Assembly (NCBI RefSeq): GCF_001908375.1
Contig: NZ_CP017244.1
Location: forward strand, 1,550,001-1,614,000
Direction: 5' to 3'
Source: Rhizobium etli 8C-3
GTDB lineage: Bacteria > Pseudomonadota > Alphaproteobacteria > Rhizobiales > Rhizobiaceae
Length of the DNA stretch: 64,000 nucleotides
Below are positions 40,335 to 48,663 of this stretch, one piece after another. The notes beneath the pieces were generated by a model, which was given only the letters and a program-made list of their open reading frames with translations, did not search any database and was not told the origin of the DNA. The stretch's first letter is position 1, and every line of letters starts with the position of its first letter. The position numbers and the translations under genes were made by a program.

Positions 40335-40839
40335 GGTTTCGCAGAGATTGGTGCTGATGGGGGTTGCAGGCTGCGGCAAGTCCTCGGTCGGCGCCGCGCT
40401 CGCGGCACGATTGGGGGCGGTATATCTCGATGGCGACGACCTTCACCCTTCGGAAAATATCGACAAGATGCGCCGCGGCATGGCCTTGGACGATGAGGAT
40501 CGCTGGCCATGGTTGACCTTGGTCGGCCGGAAACTGTCCAACTCCGGAGGGCCACAGATCGTCGGCTGTTCGGCGCTCAAGCGAGCCTACCGCATTCATA
40601 TCACGCAGACTTGCGCAGAGACGGTCACCTTCGTTCATCTTGCCGGTACTCCCGAGGTCATCAAGGCGCGAATGAATGCCAGAAAAGGTCATTTTATGCC
40701 AACCGGCCTGCTGACGAGCCAGTTCGCAGCGCTGGAACCACCGGGGGCGGACGAAAACGCGTTCAGCGTGGATATTGACCGGCCCCTCGGCTCGATTGTC
40801 GAAGCAATCGTCACGCAATTGGAAGGAATGAAGACATGA
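40303..40839 (+). CDS. Gluconokinase
   Basis: The 178-residue kinase (GntK/IdnK family) phosphorylates gluconate to 6-phosphogluconate. The P-loop GVAGCGKSS lies near residues 20-28, followed by DGDDLHP and the ALKRAYR motif typical of gluconokinases. The start is uncertain because the 5' end overlaps the dehydrogenase gene: the ATG at 40303 is used, with 40294 (GTG) as an alternative. The end overlaps the next gene by 4 bases (ATGA). It feeds the Entner-Doudoroff and pentose phosphate routes. Confidence 0.87.
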   Translation: MLTVASRPLFKVSQRLVLMGVAGCGKSSVGAALAARLGAVYLDGDDLHPSENIDKMRRGMALDDEDRWPWLTLVGRKLSNSGGPQIVGCSALKRAYRIHITQTCAETVTFVHLAGTPEVIKARMNARKGHFMPTGLLTSQFAALEPPGADENAFSVDIDRPLGSIVEAIVTQLEGMKT

Positions 40840-41723
40840 CGAACAAGGTTGCATTGATCGGCGCCGGCGCGATGGGCGGCGCCATCGGAGCCCGGCTCGT
40901 CGAAACCGGGAATCTACTGACGGTCTTTGATCTGGACGAGACCAAGATGCGCGAGCTGGTCGACAAAGGCGCTGTGCCGGCGGCAAGCGCGGCAGCAGCA
41001 GCCGCCGGCTCGGACTATGTCATCCTCAGCCTCAACTCGGCGAAAATCGTCCGCCTCGCCGTTTTCGGCGAAGGCGGCGTTGCAGGCGGCGCCAGGCCCG
41101 GAACCATCATCATAGACATGTCCTCGATCGACCCGGAGGCGACGAAGGCCCTGGCGTCCGAGGCGGCGCAGATGGGTCTGCGCTGGGTCGACAGTCCGCT
41201 GTCGGGTGGCGCGCCCAAGGCATTGGTCGGGCAGCTTACGCTTATGGCCGGCGGCAAGGAAAAAGACGTCGCTGATGCACATGAGGTGCTGCGGCACGTC
41301 GCCTCGAATTACACACATATGGGGCCTTCCGGGGCCGGCCAGACCACGAAGCTGATCAACCAGGTTCTCTGCGGGCTCAATTTCCTGGCCGTGGCGGAAG
41401 CGACGCAGTTGGCTCTCGACGCCGGCGTGGATGCGGCAAAGATCCCGCAGGCTTTGAAGGGCGGCCGGGCTGACAGCGCCATCCTGCAAGAATACATGCC
41501 GCGCTTCGTAGTCAAAGATTACCGTCGCACCGGCCGGATCGACAACATGGTCAAGGATTTGAGCGGGGCGCAGGATCTCGCCCGCCGCACCAACACCGCC
41601 ATGCCGCTGACGGCGCTGTGCGCCGAAATTCACCGCATGCTAACTGCCGCCGGCCTCGGCGGTGAGGACCAAGCCGCCCTCATGGAATTTTTCAAGGGAC
41701 CCAACAAGGACATCGTACAATGA
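40836..41723 (+). CDS. Beta-hydroxyacid dehydrogenase (3-hydroxyisobutyrate dehydrogenase/tartronate semialdehyde reductase family)
   Basis: The 295 residues contain an N-terminal Rossmann fold with GAGAMGG (near 8-14), the substrate-binding DSPLSGGAPKA and the catalytic-lysine segment TTKLINQ. The C-terminal helical domain is complete. The family includes 2-hydroxy-3-oxopropionate reductase and L-threonate dehydrogenase, both sugar-acid enzymes that would suit this operon. It is coupled by ATGA overlaps to gluconokinase upstream and a small gene downstream. The substrate is not determinable from sequence alone. Confidence 0.85.
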   Translation: MTNKVALIGAGAMGGAIGARLVETGNLLTVFDLDETKMRELVDKGAVPAASAAAAAAGSDYVILSLNSAKIVRLAVFGEGGVAGGARPGTIIIDMSSIDPEATKALASEAAQMGLRWVDSPLSGGAPKALVGQLTLMAGGKEKDVADAHEVLRHVASNYTHMGPSGAGQTTKLINQVLCGLNFLAVAEATQLALDAGVDAAKIPQALKGGRADSAILQEYMPRFVVKDYRRTGRIDNMVKDLSGAQDLARRTNTAMPLTALCAEIHRMLTAAGLGGEDQAALMEFFKGPNKDIVQ

Positions 41724-42052
41724 TAACACGCTACGCCCTCTTCGAGGGAAAGGTGAAGGACGGTCAAACGGAGGCGTTTCGGGCCGCAGTGCTCAACGAC
41801 ATCCTGCCGAAATGGAAGGCCTTTCCCGGCGCCCTCGACGTCCGGGTAACCTTCGCCGATGCCCGCGACGAAGGAGCGCCGGAAATTCCCATGATCCTTG
41901 CAATCAACTATCCCGACCTCGCAACCGTCGAGGCGGCGCTTGCAAGTCCAGCCCGCACCGCGGCCAAGGCGGCGACGGAAGCGGTGTTGGCCCGCTTTTT
42001 TGACGGGCGGATCCATCATCATGTGACCCAGGCAAACGAATTCCCGCTCTAA
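41720..42052 (+). CDS. Small dimeric alpha/beta-barrel-like protein
   Basis: The 110 residues suggest a ferredoxin-like fold (RYALFEGKVKDGQTEAFR and a later strand-helix repeat, ending with HHHVTQANEFPL). EthD/Dabb-type stress or degradative proteins look similar, but no signature is decisive. ATGA overlap with the dehydrogenase gene shows co-translation. It is the last gene before the LacI regulator. Its function in sugar-acid use is unknown. Confidence 0.6.
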   Translation: MITRYALFEGKVKDGQTEAFRAAVLNDILPKWKAFPGALDVRVTFADARDEGAPEIPMILAINYPDLATVEAALASPARTAAKAATEAVLARFFDGRIHHHVTQANEFPL

Positions 42053-42205
42053 GCCTGAGGACTTGGCGGCAGCTGCGCTCTTGGCTGTTCGACTATCGGC
42101 AAGGGAGCAGACCCAAAGATCGAAGCGTCGAGACCCAAAGCATCGGGTGAATGGGGCGAAGTCACAACCTGCTTGCAAAATATGAATAAAGCGGTTGTAT
42201 TGATC

Positions 42206-42219
42206 TGGTAACGATAACA
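42206..42219. promoter_or_regulatory. Degenerate LacI operator at the regulator gene start
   Basis: TGGTAACGATAACA keeps the right half CGATAACA of the shared palindrome. It ends 3 bases before the first possible start codon of the LacI gene, so a bound repressor could block initiation (autoregulation). Confidence 0.5.
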
Positions 42220-42222
42220 TGG

Positions 42223-43242
42223 ATGCAGATGCCCAATTTTCGTAAACCACCGACCATGGCGGACGTCGCCCGCATGGCAGGCGTCTCGCCGATGACGGTG
42301 TCGCGCGCTTTCAAGCGCGACACCTCCGTCAGCCAGGAGACACGCGAGGCTGTCAGACGCGCAACCGAGGAACTGGGTTATGTCTTCGACAGCACGGCTT
42401 CCAATCTGCGATCACAGCGCACAGACTTCGTGGCCGTTACAATTCCCTCGATCAACAATGCCAATTTTGCCGATACGGTGCGAGCGCTGTCGGACGGCTT
42501 GTCGGATAAGGGCCTGCAAGTCCTGCTCGGCTACACGAACTACGATGTTCGCGAAGAAGAGCGCCTGATCGAACAGCTCTTGCGGCGCAAGCCCGAAGCA
42601 ATCGTGGTCACGGGCGGCAAACATACATCGCGAGCGCGCAAACTCCTGTCGAATGCAGGCATCCCCGTCATTGAAACCTGGGATCTTCCAGAAGACCCGA
42701 TAGGATACGTGGTCGGGTTCTCCAACGCATTGGCGGTGCGCGAGATGATCGATCATTTTGTCGATGTCGGCTATAGAAAGGTCGCCTTCATTGGTGGTGA
42801 TGCTGATCGCGACACGCGCGGCAGCGATCGGCGAGCCGGCTTCTTAAGCGCGATGAAGGATCACGGGTTGGATGCGACGCGCCTGATTGCTGCCGGACCG
42901 CCGCCGATTTCAATGCGCGAGGGCGCGAATGCGATGGGCCGCTTGCTGGAGCATTTCCCGGATACCGAAGCGGTCATCTGCGTTTCCGATCTTTCTGCCT
43001 TCGGGGCGCTAACCGAATGTCAACGCCGCGGCATTGCTGTGCCGGACCAGATCGCCATCGGCGGCTTCGGCGACTACGAGATCGGCGCAATTTGCGTTCC
43101 CAGTCTGACAACGATCAACGCCTTTGCAGCCGAGATCGGAGCAAAAACGGCACGGCTCATTCTCGACGTCATGGACGGATCGCTGTCCGACAGCGTGATA
43201 ACGATCCGGCCGGATCTGATTCTGCGCCAAACAAGCCGCTGA
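42223..43242 (+). CDS. LacI-family regulator, GntR/IdnR-like
   Basis: The 339 residues contain a LacI helix-turn-helix (MADVARMAGVSPMTVSRAF, about 12-30), the hinge helix and a periplasmic-binding-type effector domain. It directly follows the idnO-kinase-dehydrogenase genes. Since the shared operator resembles the E. coli GntR/IdnR site, this protein is the prime candidate to bind it, with a sugar acid as inducer. The start is ATG 42223 or 42229; both are weakly marked. Confidence 0.87.
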   Translation: MQMPNFRKPPTMADVARMAGVSPMTVSRAFKRDTSVSQETREAVRRATEELGYVFDSTASNLRSQRTDFVAVTIPSINNANFADTVRALSDGLSDKGLQVLLGYTNYDVREEERLIEQLLRRKPEAIVVTGGKHTSRARKLLSNAGIPVIETWDLPEDPIGYVVGFSNALAVREMIDHFVDVGYRKVAFIGGDADRDTRGSDRRAGFLSAMKDHGLDATRLIAAGPPPISMREGANAMGRLLEHFPDTEAVICVSDLSAFGALTECQRRGIAVPDQIAIGGFGDYEIGAICVPSLTTINAFAAEIGAKTARLILDVMDGSLSDSVITIRPDLILRQTSR

Positions 43243-43250
43243 GGAAGTTA

Positions 43251-43282
43251 GCGGGCCGGAACAAGACTGCTTGTCCGCCCGC
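43251..43282. terminator. Hairpin between convergent LacI and ABC ATPase genes
   Basis: GCGGGC (43251-43256) pairs with GCCCGC (43277-43282), and the inner GGAACAAG/CTTGTCC pairs with one bulge. No T-run. Confidence 0.45.
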
Positions 43283-43290
43283 CCTCACGA

Positions 43291-44022
43291 CTACTTGACG
43301 TCCGATTTCACAAACTGTCGCAATTCGGGCGTCTGTGGATTAGCAAACAGCTCCTTGGATGCTCCCTTTTCCCAGATTGTACCCTTGTGCATGAAGATCG
43401 TCTGGGTAGCCACCCGCCGTGCAAAACCCATCTCATGCGTGACGAGTATCATGGTCATTCCATCGCCGGCCAGTTTTTCCATGACCGTCAGCACTTCCTC
43501 GGTCAGTTCCGGATCGAGCGCAGAGGTGACTTCGTCGAAGAGCATCACCTTCGGACGCATTGCAAGGGAACGGGCAATCGCCACACGCTGCTGCTGGCCG
43601 CCAGACAGCTGATCCGGATAGGCATCGAATTTTTCCGAAAGGCCCACGAGCTGGAGGACCTCGCGGGCGATCTCCCGTGTCTGCGCCTTCGCGACGTCTT
43701 TGACAATGCGGGGCGCCAACATGATGTTCTCGCCCACCGTCAGATGGGGAAAGAGGTTGTAGCTTTGGAAGACGATGCCGACATCGGTGCGCAGGCTTCG
43801 CAATGCCTTTGCGTCTCCCCCAAGTGCATGGCCGGCGATCTCGATGCGACCGGAGTTGATGCTTTCCAAGCCGTTCATGCAGCGTAGCAGCGTGCTCTTA
43901 CCAGAACCGGACCGGCCGATCAGTGCAAAGACCTCTCCGCGCCCGACGCGGAGCGATACGCCCTTGAGGACCTCGAGCGCACCAAAACTCTTGTGAACAT
44001 TTTCAACGATTACTTCCGGCAT
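43291..44022 (-). CDS. Polar amino acid ABC transporter ATP-binding protein
   Basis: The 243-residue ATPase is of the HisP/GlnQ type. It has Walker A GRSGSGKST, signature LSGGQQQRVAIARSL and Walker B VMLFDEVTSALD. The frame is open further upstream, but the ATG at 44022 with GGAGG is the family start. It overlaps the permease gene by 20 bases. It is the last gene of a receptor-permease-permease-ATPase operon that starts next to a TGTTATCGATAACA operator, so the solute may be a sugar-acid-linked amino compound rather than an ordinary amino acid. Confidence 0.9.
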   Translation of the reverse strand: MPEVIVENVHKSFGALEVLKGVSLRVGRGEVFALIGRSGSGKSTLLRCMNGLESINSGRIEIAGHALGGDAKALRSLRTDVGIVFQSYNLFPHLTVGENIMLAPRIVKDVAKAQTREIAREVLQLVGLSEKFDAYPDQLSGGQQQRVAIARSLAMRPKVMLFDEVTSALDPELTEEVLTVMEKLAGDGMTMILVTHEMGFARRVATQTIFMHKGTIWEKGASKELFANPQTPELRQFVKSDVK

Positions 44023-44662
44023 GAAGCCTCCTTTCCAGCCAACGCGACAGCTGGGACAATGGGTAGCAGACCACGAAATACAGAGCGGCCACTGCGATGA
44101 AGACGCGGAAGGGCTGGAATGTCGTGTTATTGACAAGCTGGCCTGCGCGGGCGAGTTCGACGAAGCCGATGATCGACGCGATCGACGTATTCTTGACCAC
44201 CTGCACCGCAAAGCCGACGGTTGGCGGCAGCGAAATTCGCACTGCCTGCGGCAGGATGATGTAGCGGTATTGTTGAAACCGCGTCATGGCAAGCGATTCG
44301 GACGCTTCCCATTGCTGCTTCGGCACCGCCTGGATGCAGCCACGCCAGATTTCCGAGAGATACCCTGACGCGTAGATCGTCATCGATGCGCCGGCGGCAA
44401 AGAGCGGCGGCAGCTCAAGGCCGGCAAGGCTGAGGCCATAGTAGGACAAAAACAGGATCATGAGCACCGGAATGCCCTGGATAACCTGAATATAGGAACC
44501 TGCGGCAAAGCGCACGGCCTTGACGGGTGAGGTTCGGGCAAGCGCCAGGGCAAAGCCGAGCAGACCTCCGCCGACAAGCGCGATGACCGTCAGGAGAATG
44601 GTCCACTGCAGTGCTTGCAGCAAGAAGCCGAATTCATCGAAACCAAACGTTCTCAGTGTCAT
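44003..44662 (-). CDS. Polar amino acid ABC transporter permease (HisM/GlnP type)
   Basis: The 219-residue permease has the HisM-class core; the EAA-like loop is YRYIILPQAVRISLPP. The ATG at 44662 overlaps the upstream permease stop by 4 bases, which decides the start over the longer open frame. It forms a heterodimeric pore with the neighbouring permease. Confidence 0.88.
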   Translation of the reverse strand: MTLRTFGFDEFGFLLQALQWTILLTVIALVGGGLLGFALALARTSPVKAVRFAAGSYIQVIQGIPVLMILFLSYYGLSLAGLELPPLFAAGASMTIYASGYLSEIWRGCIQAVPKQQWEASESLAMTRFQQYRYIILPQAVRISLPPTVGFAVQVVKNTSIASIIGFVELARAGQLVNNTTFQPFRVFIAVAALYFVVCYPLSQLSRWLERRLHAGSNR

Positions 44663-45363
44663 GCCGGCACCTCCGGCAGGGCCGTCATCGTGCGCCGTGC
44701 AACCCGCCTGCCAAAGAGCCACATACCGATGAATGCCAGTGCTGCGCGCAGCGCCAGCGCCAGCGCCAGATAGACAAGTGTGACGACAATGTAGACTTCG
44801 AACGACCGGTAGGTCTGCGATTCGACGAAAGCGGCCGAGGCGGCAAGCTCATGGGTCGAAATCGCCGAGCAGATGCTGGAGGCCAGCATCATCAACACGA
44901 ACTGGCTGCACAAGGCCGGATAGACCTTGGCGAGCGCCGGCACCAGAATGACGTGGCGATAGATCTGGAAACGCGAGAAGCCAAGCGCCTCGCCCGCTTC
45001 AATCTGGGACTTGTGCACGGCTTCGATGCCCGCACGGATGATTTCGGTTGAATAGGCGGCAAGATTGATGGTCATGCCGATCAGCGCCGCCGTGTCGGCA
45101 CCCACGCGAATACCAAGCCCAGGCAGGCCAAAATAGACGATGAAGAGCTGGACCAGGAAGGGCGTGTTGCGGATCACCTCGACGTAAGCATCGACGAGAT
45201 AGCGCACGGCACCGCCCTTTATGGAGCGCAAGGATGCAAGCGTGACACCAGCGACCGAACCGAGAACGATCGACAGGATCGACAGCTTGACCGTCAGCCA
45301 GATACCGCTCAGGATTTCGCCCTGATACTGGGCCAGTACGCCGAATTGGAATGTGTAGGACAT
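44659..45363 (-). CDS. Polar amino acid ABC transporter permease
   Basis: The 234-residue permease is of the same family; the loop is YRHVILVPALAKVYPAL. The ATG at 45363 gives a normal N-terminus (MSYTFQFGVLAQYQGEIL). A strong hairpin separates it from the receptor gene upstream. Confidence 0.88.
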   Translation of the reverse strand: MSYTFQFGVLAQYQGEILSGIWLTVKLSILSIVLGSVAGVTLASLRSIKGGAVRYLVDAYVEVIRNTPFLVQLFIVYFGLPGLGIRVGADTAALIGMTINLAAYSTEIIRAGIEAVHKSQIEAGEALGFSRFQIYRHVILVPALAKVYPALCSQFVLMMLASSICSAISTHELAASAAFVESQTYRSFEVYIVVTLVYLALALALRAALAFIGMWLFGRRVARRTMTALPEVPA

Positions 45364-45387
45364 AAGCGAGCTCCGTCGAAGTTTCGC

Positions 45388-45414
45388 AGCCTGCCGGTGC
45401 CTCACCGGCAGGCT
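45388..45414 (-). terminator. Strong intercistronic hairpin after the receptor gene
   Basis: AGCCTGCCGGTG and its exact complement form a 12-bp stem with a 3-base loop, between the binding-protein stop and the first permease start. No T-run follows, so partial termination or 3'-end stabilisation of the receptor mRNA is likelier than full stop. Confidence 0.65.
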
Positions 45415-45429
45415 CTCCTGCAAGCTCAA

Positions 45430-46233
45430 TCAGAAGGACGGAAGGGTCGGCATCGGACGGCCCGTCCATTTCGTCGCGATCTTGTCGAGATCGCCGGAGA
45501 TCTTCATCAGATAGATCGACGTATTCAGCCATTGACGCAGCTCGAAATCGTCGATCTTCGTCGCCATCGAGTTGCCTTGCTGGAAGAAGGTGAAACCGAC
45601 CTGGAGGCCAGCGTCAGGGCGCTGCTTGATGATCGCTTCTCCCACGGTCGACGGCAGTGCGACCGCATCGGCCTGACCGGCGATCAGCGCCTGCGCACTA
45701 GTGGAGTCGTCTTCGAAAACCACGATCTCCATCCCGGGAACCGCTGCCTTGCGAAGTGCGGTCTCCTGTGACGAACCGCGATTGACCGCGACGCGCTTGC
45801 CCTGGAGATCGGCAAGGCTCGCGAACTTCTGGTCGGGCCCGGATATGATATCCATGTTAAAGGCGCTGTAAGGCTGCGTAAACATCACGGTCTTGGCACG
45901 CTCACCCGTCGGGGCCAGCGTCGCAACGAGGAAGTCGACCTTTCCGGTCTGGAGCGCCGGAATACGTGCCGGCGGCGTCAGTGGGACGAGTTCGACAGGC
46001 AGCGAGAGATATCCCGCAATCAAGTTGGCGACGTCAACGTCGTAGCCGGTCGGATTGCCTTTTTCATCCACCATCCCCATAGGCGGCGCACCGGTCAGGA
46101 CCCCGATCCGGACCGTGCCGCGTGATATGATGTCATTGAGCGTGACCGCCCCGGCTTCGGCCGTCATCGCCAAGGACGAGATGGCGAGTGTGGCTGCCGT
46201 TACAACCGCGCGCATAGAGTTAAAAACATTCAT
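45430..46233 (-). CDS. Polar amino acid ABC transporter substrate-binding protein
   Basis: The 267-residue family 3 binding protein has a signal peptide (about 1-31), then VTLNDIISRGTVRIGVLTGAPP split at the mature start. GYDVDVANLIAGYL and the PPARIPALQTGKVDF region are typical. The ATG at 46233 has GGAGGA upstream; the frame is open to 46338 but lacks a site there. It is the first gene of the operon and diverges from the LacI gene at 46444 across two operators. The ligand is unknown. Confidence 0.88.
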   Translation of the reverse strand: MNVFNSMRAVVTAATLAISSLAMTAEAGAVTLNDIISRGTVRIGVLTGAPPMGMVDEKGNPTGYDVDVANLIAGYLSLPVELVPLTPPARIPALQTGKVDFLVATLAPTGERAKTVMFTQPYSAFNMDIISGPDQKFASLADLQGKRVAVNRGSSQETALRKAAVPGMEIVVFEDDSTSAQALIAGQADAVALPSTVGEAIIKQRPDAGLQVGFTFFQQGNSMATKIDDFELRQWLNTSIYLMKISGDLDKIATKWTGRPMPTLPSF

Positions 46234-46357
46234 TACATTCCTCCACCTAAATTGACCGAGCCTTTGCTCGTACATGCGATTTCTGAAGCAACAGAACCGC
46301 TCCATGCCTCGCCTCTTCTGGCCCCTCGCACTTTGCATTGCATCTGAGACATGCGAG

Positions 46358-46371
46358 GGTTATCGTTAACC
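46358..46371. promoter_or_regulatory. Second LacI-type half-conserved site
   Basis: GGTTATCGTTAACC resembles the main operator and lies 22 bases, two helical turns, from the perfect copy at 46380. Confidence 0.5.
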
Positions 46372-46379
46372 TGATTTTA

Positions 46380-46393
46380 TGTTATCGATAACA
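46380..46393. promoter_or_regulatory. LacI operator TGTTATCGATAACA
   Basis: Perfect 14-base palindrome, identical to the core at 39516-39529 and to 51313-51326. It lies between the divergent LacI gene and amino-acid importer operon. Confidence 0.75.
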
Positions 46394-46443
46394 ATTGGGC
46401 TGTCAAGCAGGTTTTTACTTTTCAACGCGCGGGGCTGAGGCAA

Positions 46444-47466
46444 GTGGCAAAGGATAGGACACAGATCGTCACGCTGCTTGATGTGGCTGCGAAGGCAGGC
46501 GTGAGCAGCATGACGGTCTCAAAGGTGATGCGAGGCGTCGGCAACATTTCGAAGGGGACGCAACAAAGAGTGAGATGTGCTGCAGATGAGCTTGGTTATC
46601 TGCCGAACAACATTGCTGGATCATTGAGCTCGCGCAAGAGCCGGATGGTGGCAGTGATCATCCCCTCGATCAGCGACATCGTCTTTTCCGAAGTGCTGAG
46701 CGGAGTAAACGCCATCCTCGGTCCCAACGGGCTTCATACGTTCATCGGAGAATCCCATTTCGATCCCGGCATCGAGGAAAACCTGGTCCGCGAGATGCTG
46801 TCTTTTCGTCCGGCAGGGCTTTTGCTAAACGGCGGCATGGCACGAAGCGCCGTTTGCCACAGATTGCTGGAAAGGCGCACCTGCCCGGCCATTCAATTAT
46901 GGGATTGCGAAAGTGATGATCTCGATTTCAGCGCAGGCCCTTCGCACAAAGAGGCAGGGCAACTCGTTGCTGCACATTTCCTGGAGCGCGGCCTCAGGCG
47001 CGTTGCCTATGTCGGAGCCGAACTGGAGAAGGATCTCTGCGCCCGCTGGCGCTACGGCGCCTTGCGCTCGATGCTTGCGAGCGCCAACATCGAGCTGGTC
47101 AGCATGGTTTGCGAGAATCGGCCAAGACAGGCCGAGACAGGACGCGTCCTCACCCAGGAATTGATCCGTCACCATCCCGAGATCCAGGCTATTCACTTCC
47201 TGAACGATGCTATGGCCCTTGGTGGCCTGTCCTATCTACACGAGGCGAGTATACCAGTTCCAGAGCAGATCTCCGTGGTGGGATTTAACGGCACGTCCAT
47301 CGCCAACACCGTCCGAACCCGACTTACAACCGTTGACACACCTCGCGCCGAGATCGGAAAGATGGCGGCTCAATCGCTATTGAATATACTTGCCAACGTG
47401 CACGTGGACAGATCGTGGCGCGCTGAGATCCAGCTCATCCAGGGCAACACGACGACCAAACGATAA
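46444..47466 (+). CDS. LacI-family transcriptional regulator
   Basis: The 340 residues contain a LacI helix-turn-helix (LLDVAAKAGVSSMTVSKVM), hinge and effector domain. It starts with GTG at 46444 with GAGG upstream. It is homologous to but clearly distinct from the LacI protein at 42223. It is divergent from the amino-acid importer, with the perfect palindrome in between. Both LacI proteins could share the operator, or this one may be the main repressor of the importers. Confidence 0.87.
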   Translation: MAKDRTQIVTLLDVAAKAGVSSMTVSKVMRGVGNISKGTQQRVRCAADELGYLPNNIAGSLSSRKSRMVAVIIPSISDIVFSEVLSGVNAILGPNGLHTFIGESHFDPGIEENLVREMLSFRPAGLLLNGGMARSAVCHRLLERRTCPAIQLWDCESDDLDFSAGPSHKEAGQLVAAHFLERGLRRVAYVGAELEKDLCARWRYGALRSMLASANIELVSMVCENRPRQAETGRVLTQELIRHHPEIQAIHFLNDAMALGGLSYLHEASIPVPEQISVVGFNGTSIANTVRTRLTTVDTPRAEIGKMAAQSLLNILANVHVDRSWRAEIQLIQGNTTTKR

Positions 47467-47512
47467 TCGATCGGCTATTCATCCTTCCGTTGATCTTGCT
47501 TGCGACACAATA

Positions 47513-47541
47513 GGCAAAAAAATGGCACCATTCGCGGTGCC
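47513..47541 (-). terminator. Intrinsic terminator of the sugar ABC operon
   Basis: On the minus strand GGCACC-GCGAAT-GGTGCC is followed by A and a run of seven T. It lies 22 bases past the stop of the sugar-binding protein gene. Confidence 0.85.
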
Positions 47542-47562
47542 CAGTTTCCGGGAGGGAGGCTG

Positions 47563-48663
47563 TTACATCTTGCCCCAGAGCTTTTTATACTCGTCTCGAT
47601 AACCATTTTCCGGATCGAACGAATTCTTGGGGCCGCCGTCGAATTCGACATTGTCGGCGGTGACGACGTGGAGCGGCGAGAGATAGCCAGACCACTGTTG
47701 ACCGGCAAAGGCGCGGTTCAGCTCGTCGACCAGCTGCCAGCCCTGCAGGTTGAGGGGCTCGGCGACCGTAACTTTCTGGAACTGGCCGGCGCGGATGCGC
47801 TGGTATGCCGATTCCGAGCCGTCACCGGCAGCGACATTGATTGGCGCGTCTGTACCGCCCTTGCCGGCAGCTGCCAGAGACGGGCCCATGAAGTCGAAAT
47901 ACAGATCGTTGATGGCAAGCGAATGGGTCCACTGGTCGCCGTGTTTCTGCAGCAACGATGTCGTCAGTTGCGGCATGCGCTGGGAAGTTTCGGCAATGGG
48001 GGTGTCGACATATTCAAGAACCTTGCCGCCCAGTCTTTCGATTTCCTCTTTCATCTTGTCGGCCTTTGCGATGGCGATCGCATAGGTCGAGTCGGTGAAG
48101 ATCACGACGCCTGGCTTACCCTTCGCATCTGCATAGGCCCAGTCTGCGGCCGACTTTGAAACTTCCATCGCGTCGGTGCTGACGTTGGCGAAAAGGCCGG
48201 TCTTTTCGTCAGGACCGATGACCGGGCCGGCATGCCAGGCGACAAGGGGTACTCCCGCAGACTTTGCCTGCTCGAGAGCCGGCGCCTGCTCGACGGCGTC
48301 GAAGCCGTTGATGATGATCCCGGCGGGTTTCAGCGCCATGGCCTGGCCGAAGGCTGCGGTGCGGCCGCCGATCGAGCCCGCACCGTCGAGAACCTTGACC
48401 TGCCAACCGATGGCGGCTGCGGCCTCCTCGATGCCGGTGGTCACGCCCAAGATGCCGCCGTTCTTCAGATCGCCGGCGAGGACGACGATCGTCTTTCCCT
48501 CCTGCGCCTTGGGTCCTGTTTTCGGTCCGTCCCAGGTGGTGACTCGGGTCGCATATTTTTCCACCACCGCCTTGGCGTCGGACATGGCATCCGCCAGTGC
48601 CGGCCCTGCGAGCATCAGGGCCAGTGCGGCGACGGAACTCTGGATAAGCGTTCTGCGTTTCAT
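47563..48663 (-). CDS. Ribose-type sugar ABC substrate-binding protein
   Basis: The 366-residue periplasmic receptor of the RbsB-like family has an N-terminal signal peptide (KRRTLIQSSVAALALM start) and a mature domain with VVLAGDLKNGGILGVTTG and IIINGFDAVEQAPAL. The frame is open far upstream inside the permease gene, but ATG 48663 overlaps the permease stop (ATGA) and has GGGAGGAAG upstream. It is the last gene of ATPase-permease-receptor. Larger than RbsB (about 296), so the ligand is probably not ribose. Confidence 0.88.
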   Translation of the reverse strand: MKRRTLIQSSVAALALMLAGPALADAMSDAKAVVEKYATRVTTWDGPKTGPKAQEGKTIVVLAGDLKNGGILGVTTGIEEAAAAIGWQVKVLDGAGSIGGRTAAFGQAMALKPAGIIINGFDAVEQAPALEQAKSAGVPLVAWHAGPVIGPDEKTGLFANVSTDAMEVSKSAADWAYADAKGKPGVVIFTDSTYAIAIAKADKMKEEIERLGGKVLEYVDTPIAETSQRMPQLTTSLLQKHGDQWTHSLAINDLYFDFMGPSLAAAGKGGTDAPINVAAGDGSESAYQRIRAGQFQKVTVAEPLNLQGWQLVDELNRAFAGQQWSGYLSPLHVVTADNVEFDGGPKNSFDPENGYRDEYKKLWGKM

